Origin: Axinella damicornis
Taxonomy: Eukaryota; Porifera; Demospongiae; Axinellida; Axinellidae
Length of the DNA stretch: 64,000 nt
Assembly: GCA_963931865.1 (NCBI GenBank)
Contig: OZ007516.1
Span: forward strand, 433,358-497,357
Direction: 5' to 3'
Shown: one piece after another, positions 33,055 to 47,678 of the stretch
Position numbering within the stretch: the first letter of the stretch is position 1
Layout of the letters: the number at the start of each line of letters is the position of its first letter
Made by a program: the position numbers and the translations under genes
The notes under the pieces: model-generated
The model's database searches: none
What the model was told of the DNA's origin: nothing
Seen by the model: only the letters and a program-made list of their open reading frames with translations

Positions 33055-36000
33055 GATACACGTTACAGAGTTTTCATTGCTTGTAATGAAGTACATGTAC
33101 CCAGACACACCACTTCACTGGAGGGAAGTTTGCAGCTGCCAGATATTTGACACCCTGTCATTAGCACAAGAATTCTTGGGCACAACCGTTACACCACATA
33201 AGGCCACAGCTAGTCTCAGAGCCATGCAGACTCCCAACCCAAAGGAAGACTGGTACCAGCTTGACCATACAGCAGAGGTCATACAGGCATCATCCGGAGA
33301 GGGGGGGGGGGGGGGGGGGGGGGGGGGGAACCTACTTATGTGCTCTTGGCTTCAATGAGGGTTTCTTGCGAAACATACTCGTCACTGGTTAGCGCCACGG
33401 CTTGGGTTGCACCACAGCCAATCTCTACATCCAGTTTGACAAGGTTACACTATGCAGGCCTTGACAGTTAATTGACTAAAGAAGAGGTCGCCCAAATTAG
33501 GCGCCCACACACACACACTAACATAACAGCAGTTCCAGTGCGTGGACAGCAGTTCCAGTGCGTGGATGGCTAGTTCTAGAAACAAATGAGGTTCTATTTC
33601 TTACCACAACAACATCACCGGGGTCAAAAGGTTGGTTATGGATCATAGAAGAACGTCGCTGCACACCAAGGTCACATACGCAATATTAAGAGGTCACAGC
33701 AGATTGTAAGCGGCACACTGGGGTCACACATGGGGGTACAAGAGCGCATGATGACATCATCATGCGCTCTTGGGGGGCATTAACCAGCTAATTGTATTGG
33801 CTGCTGATACATCAGTGTTCCATTCTTCAGTAGGAACACAAACCCATCGCTAATTAGCAGTACAAGAAACTAGTTCAGATCTTGGTCCTCTAGACAGCTG
33901 CACTGCTGTTCGACCCCCCACATCACACAGTTGGTCGAGCTCAGTTCGTGTGGGGGCCCTAGTTCGTCCAATATGTCCTGATCTTGGTCCTCTAGACAGC
34001 TGCACTGCTGTTCAACCCCCCACATCACACAGCTGGTCGAGCTCAGTTCGTGTGGGGGCCCTAGTTCTCCAATATGTCCTGATCTTGGTCCTCTAGACAG
34101 CTGCACTGCTGTTCGACCCCCCACATCACACAGCTGGTCGAGCTCAGTTCGTGTGGGGGCCCTAGTTCATCCAATATGTCCTGATCTTGGTCCTCTAGAG
34201 AGCTGCACTGCTGTTCGACCCCCCACATCACACAGCTGGTCGAGCTCAGTTCGTGTGGGGGCCCCAATATGTCCTGATCTTGGTCCTCTAGACAGCTGCA
34301 CTGCTGTTCGACCCCCCACATCACACAGCTGGTCGAGCTCAGTTCGTGTGGGGGCCCCTAGTTCATCCAACATGTCCTGATCTTGGTCGTGTAGACAGCG
34401 GCACAGCTGTTTGATCTGCCATACCACACAGCTGGTCGAGCTCTGGCAAGGGTGTTACGTATATTCCTGATCTAGGAACCACAATGCACTGGTGGGGCCT
34501 TCATAGCCTCGGTCCCACATTCTCTCCTGGGAACGAGGCTAGGGCCCTTGTGGCCCAGTTCCAGCCTGTATGGATCTGTTGGGTTCCAGCCGGGTTCCAG
34601 CCGGGTTCCAGCCGGGTCCCAGCCGGGTTCCAGTCCAGATGAGGCTAAGAGCATCAAATCAAACGCCAAGCCTGATCACAGCAGATGAGGCCACTGAACA
34701 AGAGGGATGTGCCGTTGCTGATAACGCCCGCATCCCCATGTACAGCCTCATTCCCAGGCCACGCGGCCTGGAATGAGGCTACCCCTCGTACTATTTGTCC
34801 TAACGTGACGCCAAGTGGTGGTCTCAGTCGCGTCCTCGTGTGGGCTGGTATCCCAGAGCAATGCTGTTTTGTCTTGGTTGGTGTCATCGGTTTAACAATG
34901 TGGATATGCACATGAGGAATGTCTGAACAGGTTAGATTCTTAATGACCACGTTTCACACATCATTTGGTCCGTAAGTGAGTGGTCACTGTGCGGTGTGTT
35001 GTTACTGCACAGTGTGTGGGCTGGAGGACCCCCCTGCACAAACACCATTGCCAGAGCTCGACCAGCTGTGTGATATGGGAGGTCAAACAGCTAGCGTCGT
35101 TACCAGGCCCCATACGAGGCTAGTCAAACAGCAGTGCGACTGCCTAGCGGACCAAGCGTCTCCACGGGTTGAGTCTGACAATGCCTCCCCTTACTGTGGA
35201 CCAAAACCTCCCTAAGCAATAAATGACTGGGATTTCACCCAGCTCAGCCAGTCACCTACATCAAGCTTGAGGTACACCATATGCTGATGCTTGCAGATTG
35301 CTTGCCAGCAGAAAACCTCAATTTGACCAATGAAATAATGGACTAGACATCATATCCACTGGCCAGCAACCATACGTAACAGGATGGCATCCATTAGTAC
35401 CACTCATGTAAAACATCCACAAGTGATTAACACAGTGTATTTTGCTGTGAGCATCAACTGCACTACTGGTGGTGTGGACCTGCTAAAACATTGCATGACC
35501 ATATATGGACTCCGATTGCACCAGCTTGTTGCTTGCCTCGGCCAAATGAATATTTGTACATGACATCAGGTACTGCTGTGGTTAGCCTCATTCCCACGCG
35601 GGCCAGGAACGAGACTAATATGTGACATCACGTACTGCTGTGTACGTTAGCCCCATTCTTAGGCTGGCTGATGGCAGCCACCAAAGAAGCCAAAAACACC
35701 CCTAAATCAAGATGAGATTCTGAAAGTGTCAGTGGGGTCATGTTGGTGCAGTCAGAAATCTCTGAGAATCCAAACATCAATTCAATCCCACTACCAGGAG
35801 TGCTAATCTGGTAACATTGTGCTACAAACCTGCCCACTTAGTCTCGTTCCCAGACCCTCTCTGTGCGTATGAGGGTCTGGGAACAAGACTACTTGCAGCC
35901 CAGCAAGCAGGAAAGGACACTAGCAATCAACCTAACCATTTTGAATCACACTAATTGGAGTCATAATACACACTCTCCAGATTTCCCAAGCACCAAACAT

Positions 36001-39000
36001 CATGCTTAGTGCAGCTGCCCCAAACCAGGAAGATTACACCATCCAAAGTGGGCGAACAAGGATGCTGAGTCAGGAAGTAAACATAAGCACGTGTGAGCTG
36101 CTAACCTGGCAACCTCTTCCCAATGGCCAGGACAGCTCTGAATTGCACAATCAAAAGTGTGCAATTTCCTCAACAACATCCTACCACTGCACCAGGCAAT
36201 TGCCACCTCTTCCCAATAGCCAAGGTCGTTCCTGTCATAGGTTCATCATGATACACAATAACATCCTACAGCTGTCCACTGCAGCAGTTCTTCAAAGGGA
36301 GGTGACCTATCAAATCACCAGTTTGCGTCACACTACTGCTGACTGATGTTCCTGGAACTAGTGAGGACAGTACACAAGTGAAATGATATCCTCCCAAATT
36401 GAATCTGACAGGAGTCAGATGATGCAACCAAGTACCTCACTCCTTCAAAGTTCAGAAGAGAGTTTTGTACCAAGTACAACTTGTTTCATGTAAACAAGAG
36501 CGGATGCTTGACGGTTCTACAGATCTTTTATTTGTGCTTGCCTGGTCGGTAGTCCTGCATGAGTTCTGCTCCAGTCGAGTCCTCACATGAAAAACAACTC
36601 GGGATCGAGAGCAGCCACACAACTAACCCCATTGGGTCAGTCCTTCTGGCCCAAACTTTCACGTGTGATCGGGCATGGGTCCCAACAAGGAGGGATCCTG
36701 GGAACGAGGCTACAAACAGCCTAGCAACCCGCTACCATGGCCATCAACTAGGACACTCATACCACCTGTGTGTGAACACCACATTAAAGGGTTAACTTAA
36801 CAAAGTGCTCCAAACAGGTACAGGTACTGATTATGCTGCCATAACAGTACCCTCCAATATACAATGCAGCAATGCATGCTGCCAATTATGATTAACGCAT
36901 AGCAGAGGCATAGCAGTGAATCTATATCTTCTTCTTCCCGTCAATAGATATGTCTGAGGTCTTAAGCATCAGCATACCACTCCATGTGGTGTCTGTGGTG
37001 TCTGGCTGTCACCATAAGCTGCGGCAATGGCATACTTGTATCCCAGTGTCACCAGTCAAGCATAGTACCATCATTACCAAGCATAGCCGGGAGCATTTAC
37101 CATCCCAGGGCAGCCATATACCATCCCAGGGCAGCCATAGCCTCCGTCCCAGGGCAGCCATACCCAGCAGGTGGCTCAAGCAAGCTCAGGTAACAAGTCA
37201 GGGAGGGATCAGCAGAGGGAGGGACCAGCAGAGGTTGTGTACACACATGAAACTACTATGTCTGCTTTTTCAGGAAACAATGTCTGCCCTTAGGGAGGAG
37301 CAAGCAGTTCAATGTCAGCTAGCAGCCCAATGTCACATGTTGGAGGGAATGAATGGCATGAATGGAGTACTGGGCAACTTACACCAGCCTATCAGATAGC
37401 CAGGGCAAGCAGCCATCAAGTTTATAAGGTCAGACAAAGGTCGGACAGTCAAGTTGAGGATGTAGGTTGAACCGTAGAGGTTAAGTGTGAATCATGAGGG
37501 TTAATTGTGTGTGGAGTGCAGCACACACATCACAGATCAGTGGTGCTCGAGATGTACAGCAGCCCATTAACCCAGCTGCCACCCCACGTGTGTGTGCTTG
37601 TGTGTGGTGCATGTGGAAGCAATTACCAAAACAGCTGCCGCTGACCCAGCCACTTAAGGCTCATGCAGATTCCATGTACCTTCATAGCAGTACAGGAAAA
37701 TAGGACCTTTTCGAACCCATGCGAACGTCTCAGGTGCGTCAGGGAGGCCTCGAATGCCTGTGAGCCGGGGTTCTCATTCTGTGAGTGTGTGAGGAGGAGA
37801 GGAGCACAAGGGGAAGGTGGAGGCGTAAACGGGAATGTGGAACAAGGGGAGGAGAGGAGTGGAGGGGGAGGAGAGGAATGGAGGGGGAGGAGAAAAGAAG
37901 GAGGGAGGAGAGGAGGGAGGAGGGATGGATCAATTAAGGAGAGGAAATGCCACTGTTTACATTCCAAACCGAAGCTGACTGCAGCTGTCACAGGAGGGAA
38001 GTCCATCCTACCCTACAATATGAAACAATTCCAACCATGTACACTATCCATGCTGTATTAGTACCTATGTAGTAGGGCTCCTGGTAGTACCCATAGTGAG
38101 GGAAGCACTAGCCTCGTTCCCAGGCCCCTCGCCGTCTCAGGCCTGGGAACGAGGCTAGGGAAGCACAGGACAGCTGTATCACTGAGTCTATAGTGCTCAT
38201 GATAAGCTGTGATACTACATTGTAGCATTACGTTTTCATTGTGGTCGCCATAACTGATCAGCTGTCAGTCCGGTTGGCATGGTGAGCACTGCAACAGCAC
38301 ATCACAGCAACAATAGTCCATAGTCCTTCCCCCTCCCCCACCCCCCAGGTGGAGGACATGAACCCAGGAAGCTAAGGGCTAACAGTCCACCACTTCAACT
38401 TCCACTTTTTACAGAGCTTCCTACCTCACTTCCCTATTCACAAGAAATGACACTAATGCTGGAGGTAGTGATAAGGTCAACAGTGCTGTTCACTTCTGGG
38501 AGTTGCTGGTGATAACTAGATGGTGTTGCCAGGATCCCATTGCCTCAGGGAACCAAACTAGTGCTCTATGCTGATGACATATTATTAAAATCATCTTTCA
38601 AAGAGTATATGATGAGATGTTGGCCTTCATTATTTTCACTTCCTGTCCAGTGGAAAATATGGCAGGTTGATCGGTCAAATCATGGACCCATATATTTTGT
38701 AAGACGTTCGCCTCGTCCATCATTGCTGCTTCCGCATACAAAAATCAAGCTCCATTGTAGTTCACAAAATGATTGCAAGAACATCATGTTGACATCACAT
38801 GACATCACATGACATCACATGATAGACATCATGTTGACATCACGGACATCATGTTGACCTCACAAAGTGCTCTCCATTTAATTGACTGAATTTAAGCATT
38901 TGAATATTGTACACCTTGTGGCACATGCACAAGTCTTCTGCTGTGTTCCAACAATTGCCATCCCACAACACTGGTGACTAATTTAACTTCTAAACGGTTA

Positions 39001-42000
39001 TTCTAGCCAGCACCCATGAACCTCTCCTACCTGCTGTAAGAGGTAGTTTCCTATCCACTTCCGATTGTAGCCCCAGTTGGATCGCCGCTGGTCAAGTGCT
39101 CCGTATGCTATGGCCTTCAACTGCACCTCGGGACGGTCACGAACTGGAATACGCAACAGAATCACCTTTGCTCTCCACCTGGGAGTGTGTGTGTGCATTG
39201 AGACTGCACAGTCAACTACATATTTAGCTGATTGCTCAATCACAATAGCTTTGCACAATTGCTTTTGCCGGCTTCTCAGCAAACTCTTCCATGAGCAGGA
39301 AAGCACCATTCACAGCAGCTGGAAAATAATAACTATCGCGTGTGTGACATTAGATTCGTTTACAGTTTGAACTCGTGGATTGTTTCTCCTAAGGCCTGGA
39401 AATGACGCTACATGGACCACTATACCACACAATTACACCACCTCGAGAGATGCAGTATCCTGTCTCCAGGAACACTAATTACCACACAATCTACATGGAG
39501 TACTTGTATCAATTATAAAATCTGTTTGGTTCAAAGAAGCAAAGAAAACTTTGCCACCTAGGCCTGCGCTAATTATGCGCGCATAATTTGCAGAATAATA
39601 GGGACTTACCCGAATTGCACATTATTCGCGAATAATCGGGCCAGAAAACGGAAATAATTATTAGTGGGCGTGTAGTTTCAGCCACGTGGCTCATGGCTGC
39701 CTTGTGTGAGTCGGTTGCAGAGTGCTGTGGCGACCTTTCGTTGCTTTCGAGCTCCGAAACAGGAACAGAGGCTACAGAGCACGAGTCTACCTCCTCCTGT
39801 GTGTCTCTGCTAGACCGCTTACGGAGCCCTAAGCCATCTGAGTTGGCTTGTAAACAAAAAATCGATCACAATGTCAAAAATATTTTGTGAATAACAGGTT
39901 GTTGATGTAAAATAATGGGCTTAGTTGTCAAGAATATTCGAATAAAATAATGGGGGAAATTTTGTGAATAATTAGCTCAGGCCTATTGCCACCTCAAATG
40001 GGTCACATGATATGAGAGTAGAGGCATGTGAAAAGATGGGAGGAGTCATGTGACATGACTTTGTATGTACACTGTCTCAAAAATCTGATAGCGGCCATAA
40101 TACTTCATACCATACTGCATGGTATTCCTCAACTCGAGCAGTGCTTCCATGAAGTTACATAACATGCACACTACCAACAGTTGTCAGTGGTACTGATATT
40201 GCATCCGTGCATTAGCGCAGCTGTTACTGCGTGCACATGTGTGGAGGTGGGAATCCGTGCATTAGCGCAGCTGTTACCCGGTTTCAATAGGGAGCCTACC
40301 ACCAGGTTTGTTTACATCCCTGAAATAGATCCAAAGCAAAATGGATTCCACTTAACCTCATATGTATCAGCGTCAAACAGCTGTTTACATCAACACCAAT
40401 ACTTCAACCAATGCCTTGTACTGGGAACACATACCATAGCTTTGATCTAACAACCTCAATTGGTGTAGTCCTAAAATGACTTGTAAATAGTTTCAAGTGG
40501 CACAAACAGTCAAACACACACATAACAGAGGTCACCCGATATTAATTAATCAGGTTCCTGAACAGACTGATTGATGCCAGCGGAGTATAGCCCATTTCAT
40601 AGGGTCCTAAAATGTGATTCAAGTTGCACAAATACAGAGCAGAGGTCATCCAATATTAATTTATTTATTGTCCGCTATGGTTTCTGAGGCCAGTGGAGTA
40701 TAGCCCATTTCGGTTGAGTAGTAAATTTGTCACTTTCCCATGGCCACAAGCTGAGTAGGCTGGGTGTAGCTGAGTACACATCTACTCCACAGAATAGCAA
40801 AACAACACCTGGCAGTTGTGCAGCATAACGATGATGTCATGCTTATTCCAGTTCACACAGTTTATGCAGAAATGGTGATGTAATGATTAATTCAGCAACT
40901 TCTTTTACAGGTGTTCGAAAACTGGGGTAGTAACAATGTCAACTGGTTAGCTAAACTCAGCATACTGAATGTGTGGGATCCCAAGACGGAACATTTCAGT
41001 CCATACCGCAGCTTAAAAACATTCCCACTGAAGTTTGTGGTCCCTGGCAGTCAGTTTGTTAAACTACACTAGCAACCATGGCGATGTTGTTAGCAGCAGT
41101 AGTGGCACTTCCCATACCACGTATCAACAAGTATGCCACCCACACAACCAGGGTGCACAACAAGATGGTTCAGGGTCAGTAATCTCAAAATATACACGGT
41201 ATATCTACCTGCACTCTTTCTACCTGCACTCTTTCGTACCAGTGTTCTATTATGCATCACATAATTATGAAACTATAAACACAAGTTGAAACAAGTCATG
41301 TAGCCTCTTTCCCAGCTTTCCGTCGCTCGCAGTACGACATCGTACTGCGAGCGACATCGTACTGCGAGCGACGGAAAGCTGGGTGTGGGACTTTGCAGTA
41401 CGACATCGTGCTGCGAGCGACGGAAAGCTGGGTGTGGGACTGGGAACAAGGCTAATTAAGCTACATGTACCACAAGGAAAGATGCACAGACCATACGCGC
41501 TCACAGGACATTAGGGTCATGCGCCAGCTGCTCCTAACCTTGCATGGATCTGCTTGGCGTAGCTGAGGAAGGTGGCCAGGACGGGAGGAGGCTCTGGCCA
41601 CTTGATACTCTTGCCCAGGTCCGGCATCCCCTTCACATCTCTGAGAAAGGGAGGGGGGGGGGGGGGGGGGGAGGGGGTGTTAGAGGAGGTATGAAGAGGT
41701 ACATGACGTGGGAAGATATGCAAGAATTTTCATATCTGCACTGACTTTATCCAGGCACTTGTACAGCTGACCAAGTTCGTGTAATAGTATCCTGGCCTAG
41801 CCTGGCCCTGGGAGAGGCTCCTCTCCTGGCCTAGCCTGGCCCTGGGAGAGGCTCCCTTCCTGGCCTAGCCTGGCCCTGGGAGAGGCTCCCCTCCTGGCCT
41901 AGCCTGGCCCTGGGAGAGGCTCAATGTACCCAGATAAAACTTCCTGTGTCTGGATATGCTAACACCTTCTCTTGATGAGTTCATCAAAGCTCTCAGGCAG

Positions 42001-45000
42001 CAAACTACACCTTCCCATGTTGACACCACCTACTGTTTGCCTTACACAATACCTTTGTAGTACATGAATAGACACATCCCAATAGCCTCGTTCCCAGGCC
42101 ATGGGAACGAGGCTAGCATGCCATAGCTATAAACAATCCCAGGTAACATTTTACCAAAGGTTTAAGAATGGACAAACATCCTTTCGTTTCTCCTAATATG
42201 GAGCAGTTGAAATTTCAGAAGAGCAACCGTGACACATGCATATGGTCAGCCAGTAGTAGTACGTGCTCGCTCTTTCATCAACGGTAGCTAGGCTCCAAGC
42301 ATGCAACACTGCATGCCTATGGAAGTTAAGGTCCATTGATCATGTTCACTCGATAAGGATTACTCAGCAACAAGACTAATGTCACAGCTAGCCAGGTAAA
42401 GCAAATGTTGATCTTTCACAAATGAGGCATCACCGTTATTGCAATGTCAACAGACAGCAGATGTTAAGCGGCAGCACACACACACTGTCAATATGGTAGC
42501 ACCACCAGCGCGACGTGTGATGTTAATGTGGCACGCACGTCTGCACACACAATCACATTCACAATGTCTACATGCACGCAGAAACACACGTGCATACACA
42601 AACGGCACAATCACACAGTGAGGCAGCCCATTCCCATACCACATACTGACATCCGAGTACTGACATTAAATCTGGAAATTTGACTGGCAAGCACAACAAA
42701 AGCAAGCAAATAGACCCTTTCCGTCAAAACCATACTTTTCTGTTGCCACAGTGACATCACCCACATTGCCCAGTGCATTCACTCACACACCAACGAAACA
42801 TGAAAGGAGACGTATCGGCCACTACACAGTGACCTCATCAGTGAGAATACAGGCATTCTGTTGCAGTGCATGTTGGTACTTTCACTGAAGAGGACGGTAC
42901 ATACAGTGGCTGAAACGTCTGGTTCGTGAGCTGGGCATGGATACACCCAACCACACAGGACTTCACATGTAACATCACCTTCATTGGCAATATCGATCGG
43001 CAGCCAAACCACTTTGTGGCTCATACCTCTCAATGCCGACGCATTAGCATCTTTGCTAAGACGTAGTGGGATTTCCAAGAACTAACCCGCCCCAAATGCC
43101 ACTTACATCACTAGGCATGCACCAGCATGGGGATAATTGGCAACGGATGTTGAGTGGAATTAGAACAGATTATGAACAGATTGTAACATTCCTTCCAGCC
43201 GTGTACTTCATGATGCCATCGTCATCACTAGGCACACACCAGCGTTGGGATAATCGGCAACGAATGTTGTGGAGATTATAAATTTGAACAGAAAGTAGCA
43301 TTCCATCTTGCCGTGTACTTCATGATGCCATCGTCATCACTAGGCACACACCAGCGTTGGGATAATCGGCAACGAATGTTGTGGAGATTATAATTTTGAA
43401 CAGAAAGTAGCATTCCATCCTGCAGTGTACTTCGTGACGCCATCGCTTTGGTGCACCAATTATGGACGTAGTACAGCTGCCAAAACAGACACACTTGTCA
43501 TTAGGGTTTATCAATCCCAGCTGCAACATGTGTTGACTACACATCTATGAGCTAACTATAACTATGGCAACTACAGATATTCAAAATTTGTGTGCTGGTC
43601 TGCTGCCAAATATGGTAGTATACAATTATTTTGGGACACTTATTACCCCATGTGTGCGAGCATGCGCAAGCGGACTAATGTTGAGTAATCGGGAATGCTG
43701 AGGTTCGTTGCTCAGTCAGCCAGTCTGTGTGCATGTGATCTAGCTCTCCTCTAGCCTCATTCCAGGGAATCCGGGAACGAGACTAGAGTTCTCACCAGTA
43801 GCTTTACCTGCTAATTCAGTTAGCCAACTGACCTTCAAAAATGTGACCTTGGGTTTCCTATTTTGTTTATATGTCAACAGGAAGTCTACACATGGTAGAT
43901 CATACCAGCTTCTGATTTGCAAGATATATACATCACATGTAGAGCATGTACATGTGATATGCTATGCCATGCCATGCCAGACATGATACATCACATGCTG
44001 AACATGTGCATTATATCTTATCATTTCCCTAAACACTGGCGGAAGGTAAATAAAAGAAGAGTGATCAGGACTGACCGGACTGCTTCTGCCGCATACATAC
44101 ACTTGCACATACGCATCTACCAACCACAGACGCACACACATGCACACACACCTGAAGAGCACCATAATGGAGTGGACAAAGCTTTTCATCTTGTAACGGC
44201 GGTAGTAGGCAATGATCACCTCCTTTGCATTGGTCTTCTGGATACGCCTGCGCACCAGATAGCCTCTTGTGTACTGCAAGGGAAAGGGAGAATGGAGGGA
44301 GGGATCGGAGGGAGGGAGGGAGGGAGGGAGGGAGGGAGGGAGGGAGGGAGGGAGGAGGGTGGGAGGGGGAGGGAGGGAGGGAGGGAGGGAGGGAGGGAGG
44401 GAGGGAGGGAGGGAGGGAGGGAGGGAGGGAGGGAGGGAGGAGGGTGGGAGGGAGGAGGGTGGGAGGGGGAGGGAGGGAGGGAGGAGTGAGAAATAAAAGT
44501 GGGAGTCAAGTTACATGGCTACACTTGTGGTGCTGCACTTAATAGATTTGCTAACCTAACCTATTACAGCATTCATTAGCATTCCCTCTCTGGGATATTG
44601 GCAGCTGGGCAACAAACACACTTCAGCAGTGATATCTGAGCTGTGCCACTTTCCAGACGTGTAGGTACACAAACCGCAAGTGGCACTGGTACAGCCTCGT
44701 TCCCAGGCAGCTCCTACGCAACTAGAAGATAAGTGGGGAGGAACTCGGAACCAGGCTACAACAGTGCATACAAAAAGCTTTTGAAAGCGATGCCATTCAA
44801 ACAGTATGTCATGTGACATGGTGGTGAAGTCATGTGATTCTTCCCTGTCACTACTCTAGTTACTGTTGTCCTGATGATGTCATTCGGTCAAGCAGTATGT
44901 CATGTGACATGGTGGAGGGGACTCCACGGCCGTACGGACGGTTACCAACCAATAGACTCTTGAGACCATCAGTGAAGAAGCTGCTGACAGAGGTCCTCAA

Positions 45001-46591
45001 GTTGGTGAACAATTAATGCACAAACCAGCTTTGGTCAATGATTTGAACCTCACAAAATGGACCTATTTTCTGAATCACTGACCTCAAGAGTGAGGAGTGA
45101 GATTGGTTAAGGTTTTCAGAATATTTGTCTGAGAGTAATAAGCTCTTCTTTGAGAATGCAGTTCTGGTACTAATCATATCACCAATGGTTACACAGCAGA
45201 CTAAGCACATCAATCTTGCCCACACGGTAACTATAGGACTGACCACAGCATCAGAAGAAGTTAGGTACTTTCCCAGGCCCATACTGAACAACCTCATTCC
45301 CAGGCCCATACGGAACAACCTCGTTCCCAGGCCCATACTGAACAACCTCGTTCCCAGTCCCATACTGAAAACCTCGTTCCCATGCCCATACGGAAAACCT
45401 CGTTCCCATGCCCATACGGAAAACCTCGTTCCCAGGCCTGTACTGCACGATGTCGTTCCCAGGCCCATACTGAAAAACCCCTTCCCAGGCCAATTACCAA
45501 ACGACCTCGTTCCCAGGCCCATACTGTGCAATGTTGTTCCCATACTGGACAACCTCCTTCCCAGGCCCATACCGAACAGCCTCATTCCCAACTTCGGAAC
45601 TGAGCAACTAGAGAAATCACAATGGTTTAGCATGGAAACCTCCCACCCACTGTAGGACTAATGATGCTTACTAACTTTTGTATTATTATCATGTTCACAC
45701 CCTCTCGAGGTAATGGCTGCATGCAGGAGCCACCAGTCAATCACATTCCACAGCCAATATTGTTTACAGGTTAGAAAGACGTGACTCCAGCCATAATGTT
45801 TACAACACTGATATACATATCTCAAGATCTGACCATCTATACACCGGCCCTCGGGCGATGGTTATTGAAAACAATCCGCTAGTTAAATTCTTCTGAAGGT
45901 CCATACTCCTAGTGAGCGAGCCTCGTTCCTGGGCCTTTTACACTCCTAGTTTTTGCAGCATGCAGAAATGCTGTATGTGATCAAAGACTGGTGGTGTAGA
46001 AGGCTGAGGAACGAGGCTATAGTATACGCATGCAGTTATAGCAGACTAATATGCTGGGCATCTTGGGCTAGGAATGAGATATGAAGCTGGGATTTGCACC
46101 ATTGTGATCAGCATGAATGGAGCATTCCAACCATGCCAATTTTGTTGTCGGTTGAACTTTGACCCAAAATCATGAAAATCCATGGATTATAGCCTTTGGT
46201 CGAGTGCGATTTTTGACAAAAATGCGACTGAGACCAAAAATCATTTCAAGGACATCATTTGAAAGCTCTTTTTATGCTGACCACAATGGCACAATTCCTA
46301 GCTTCATATCTCATTCACGTACCCATATAAACCTAGTGCAATGTTCTCTTCCAAGTCTTAGACTATTCCCAATACCGATTTCTGTTCATTGGTCCAACTT
46401 TGACAGAAATGGCCCATCAGTCACTCTAAAGAGTGCTGTTTCTGCCAATTTAGGTTTAACTCCAAGACACGTCGTGTTTGGTAGAAAATGGTTTCAAAAA
46501 TGTGCCAACTTTGGCACAAAAAGCTATGGCATGGGTATTGCTCCAAGGCTGCCGTTCACATTCCAGTCTAGAACACTTGAGACACAGAGTC

Positions 46592-46622
<31 letters not shown>

Positions 46623-47645
46623 ACAGGGCTGAACATAGATTATTCCATACATGAAATGATGTTGTGTTTTGATTATAGCTCTGCTAGATGCCACCTCTTC
46701 CCACCTTCTCGAGGTAATGGCTATATGCGACGGAGCCTCCAGCTAACCTCACTCACAGGTCTACATTTGCAGTAAGTTTAGAACACTTCAAAAGACGTGA
46801 CTCCAGCCATAATGTTTACGAGACTGAAAACCAGAGATATACATATCTCAAGATCTGACCGTCAGTACAGCCTTAGGCAGTGGTTATTGAAAACAAACTG
46901 CCATTCATAAACAAAATCCTCCAAAGATCCACCATGCCTGTGGGTATCAGGTCCACCACATCAAACCTCACTGAATGATCTGTGTGGGGCTCGCTCAGGG
47001 TCGCCCCAGTAATTGCTCAAGCAGTAACTAAGTGTAGTCATAGCGATAGCCTACTTCCCAACACATGCTGTTTACTATGGCCCTGGCTGTTACCACATGA
47101 GAACTACAACTATTATTGGAGTAAATACCCGCACATGTTGGTTTCAGATCTAATTTAGCACCCAGAGTCCATGTTCACCCACAGACCAGCAACAACCATC
47201 ACCTGCTGTACACTGTCTAGACTGATGCTGGCTCTCCTTCCCAACAGGAAATGTAGTAGAGGTGTCCATGGTGCAGCTGTGAATTGACTCCAGCCATATC
47301 TTGCTGAAAAACATTCGGCAGGATACTGTCGAAGTATACTAAATGTCAGTTGAGCAAACCTGGCTTTTGAGCTCTTTCAGAACTCTTAAAACAAATTACT
47401 GCAGGGGGAATTCAGCCTTGGAGTCATATCCTGACCCATGACCTTTGACCTTTGACCCTGGACACCTCAGGCAGTAGAATCACATAGAAACATGTGACTC
47501 CCAAACTCGGACCATGATACGTCCAATGATCTACAGAACATTAGCAATTCCCTGACTGCATGATCATCACACCTGCAGCATACCAGTAGTCATAGCAACA
47601 ACTACAGGTACACTGGATTCTATCGTATAGTCAGCTCATTGCCCA

Positions 47646-47678
<33 letters not shown>

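Noticed and set aside
33605..33658. A 54-nt exon-like segment, acceptor TGTGCAG and donor GTAAGA, phase 0, in the myosin tail intron
   Set aside because: It first seemed to fit between exons 17 and 19, but 37680-37778 encodes VLFSCTAMK, which matches the human tail directly and gives the right total length.
38540..38812. Short plus-strand frame containing [10 protein letters not shown], like a reverse-transcriptase YADD box
   Set aside because: Interesting as a possible retroelement remnant, but only about 12 residues resemble the motif and the rest does not continue the domain; too little to call a mobile element.
39031..39143. Shorter form of myosin exon 17 using the acceptor TATTCCAG
   Set aside because: Its phase does not fit exon 16; the upstream acceptor at 39178 restores phase and the conserved WRA...IP segment.
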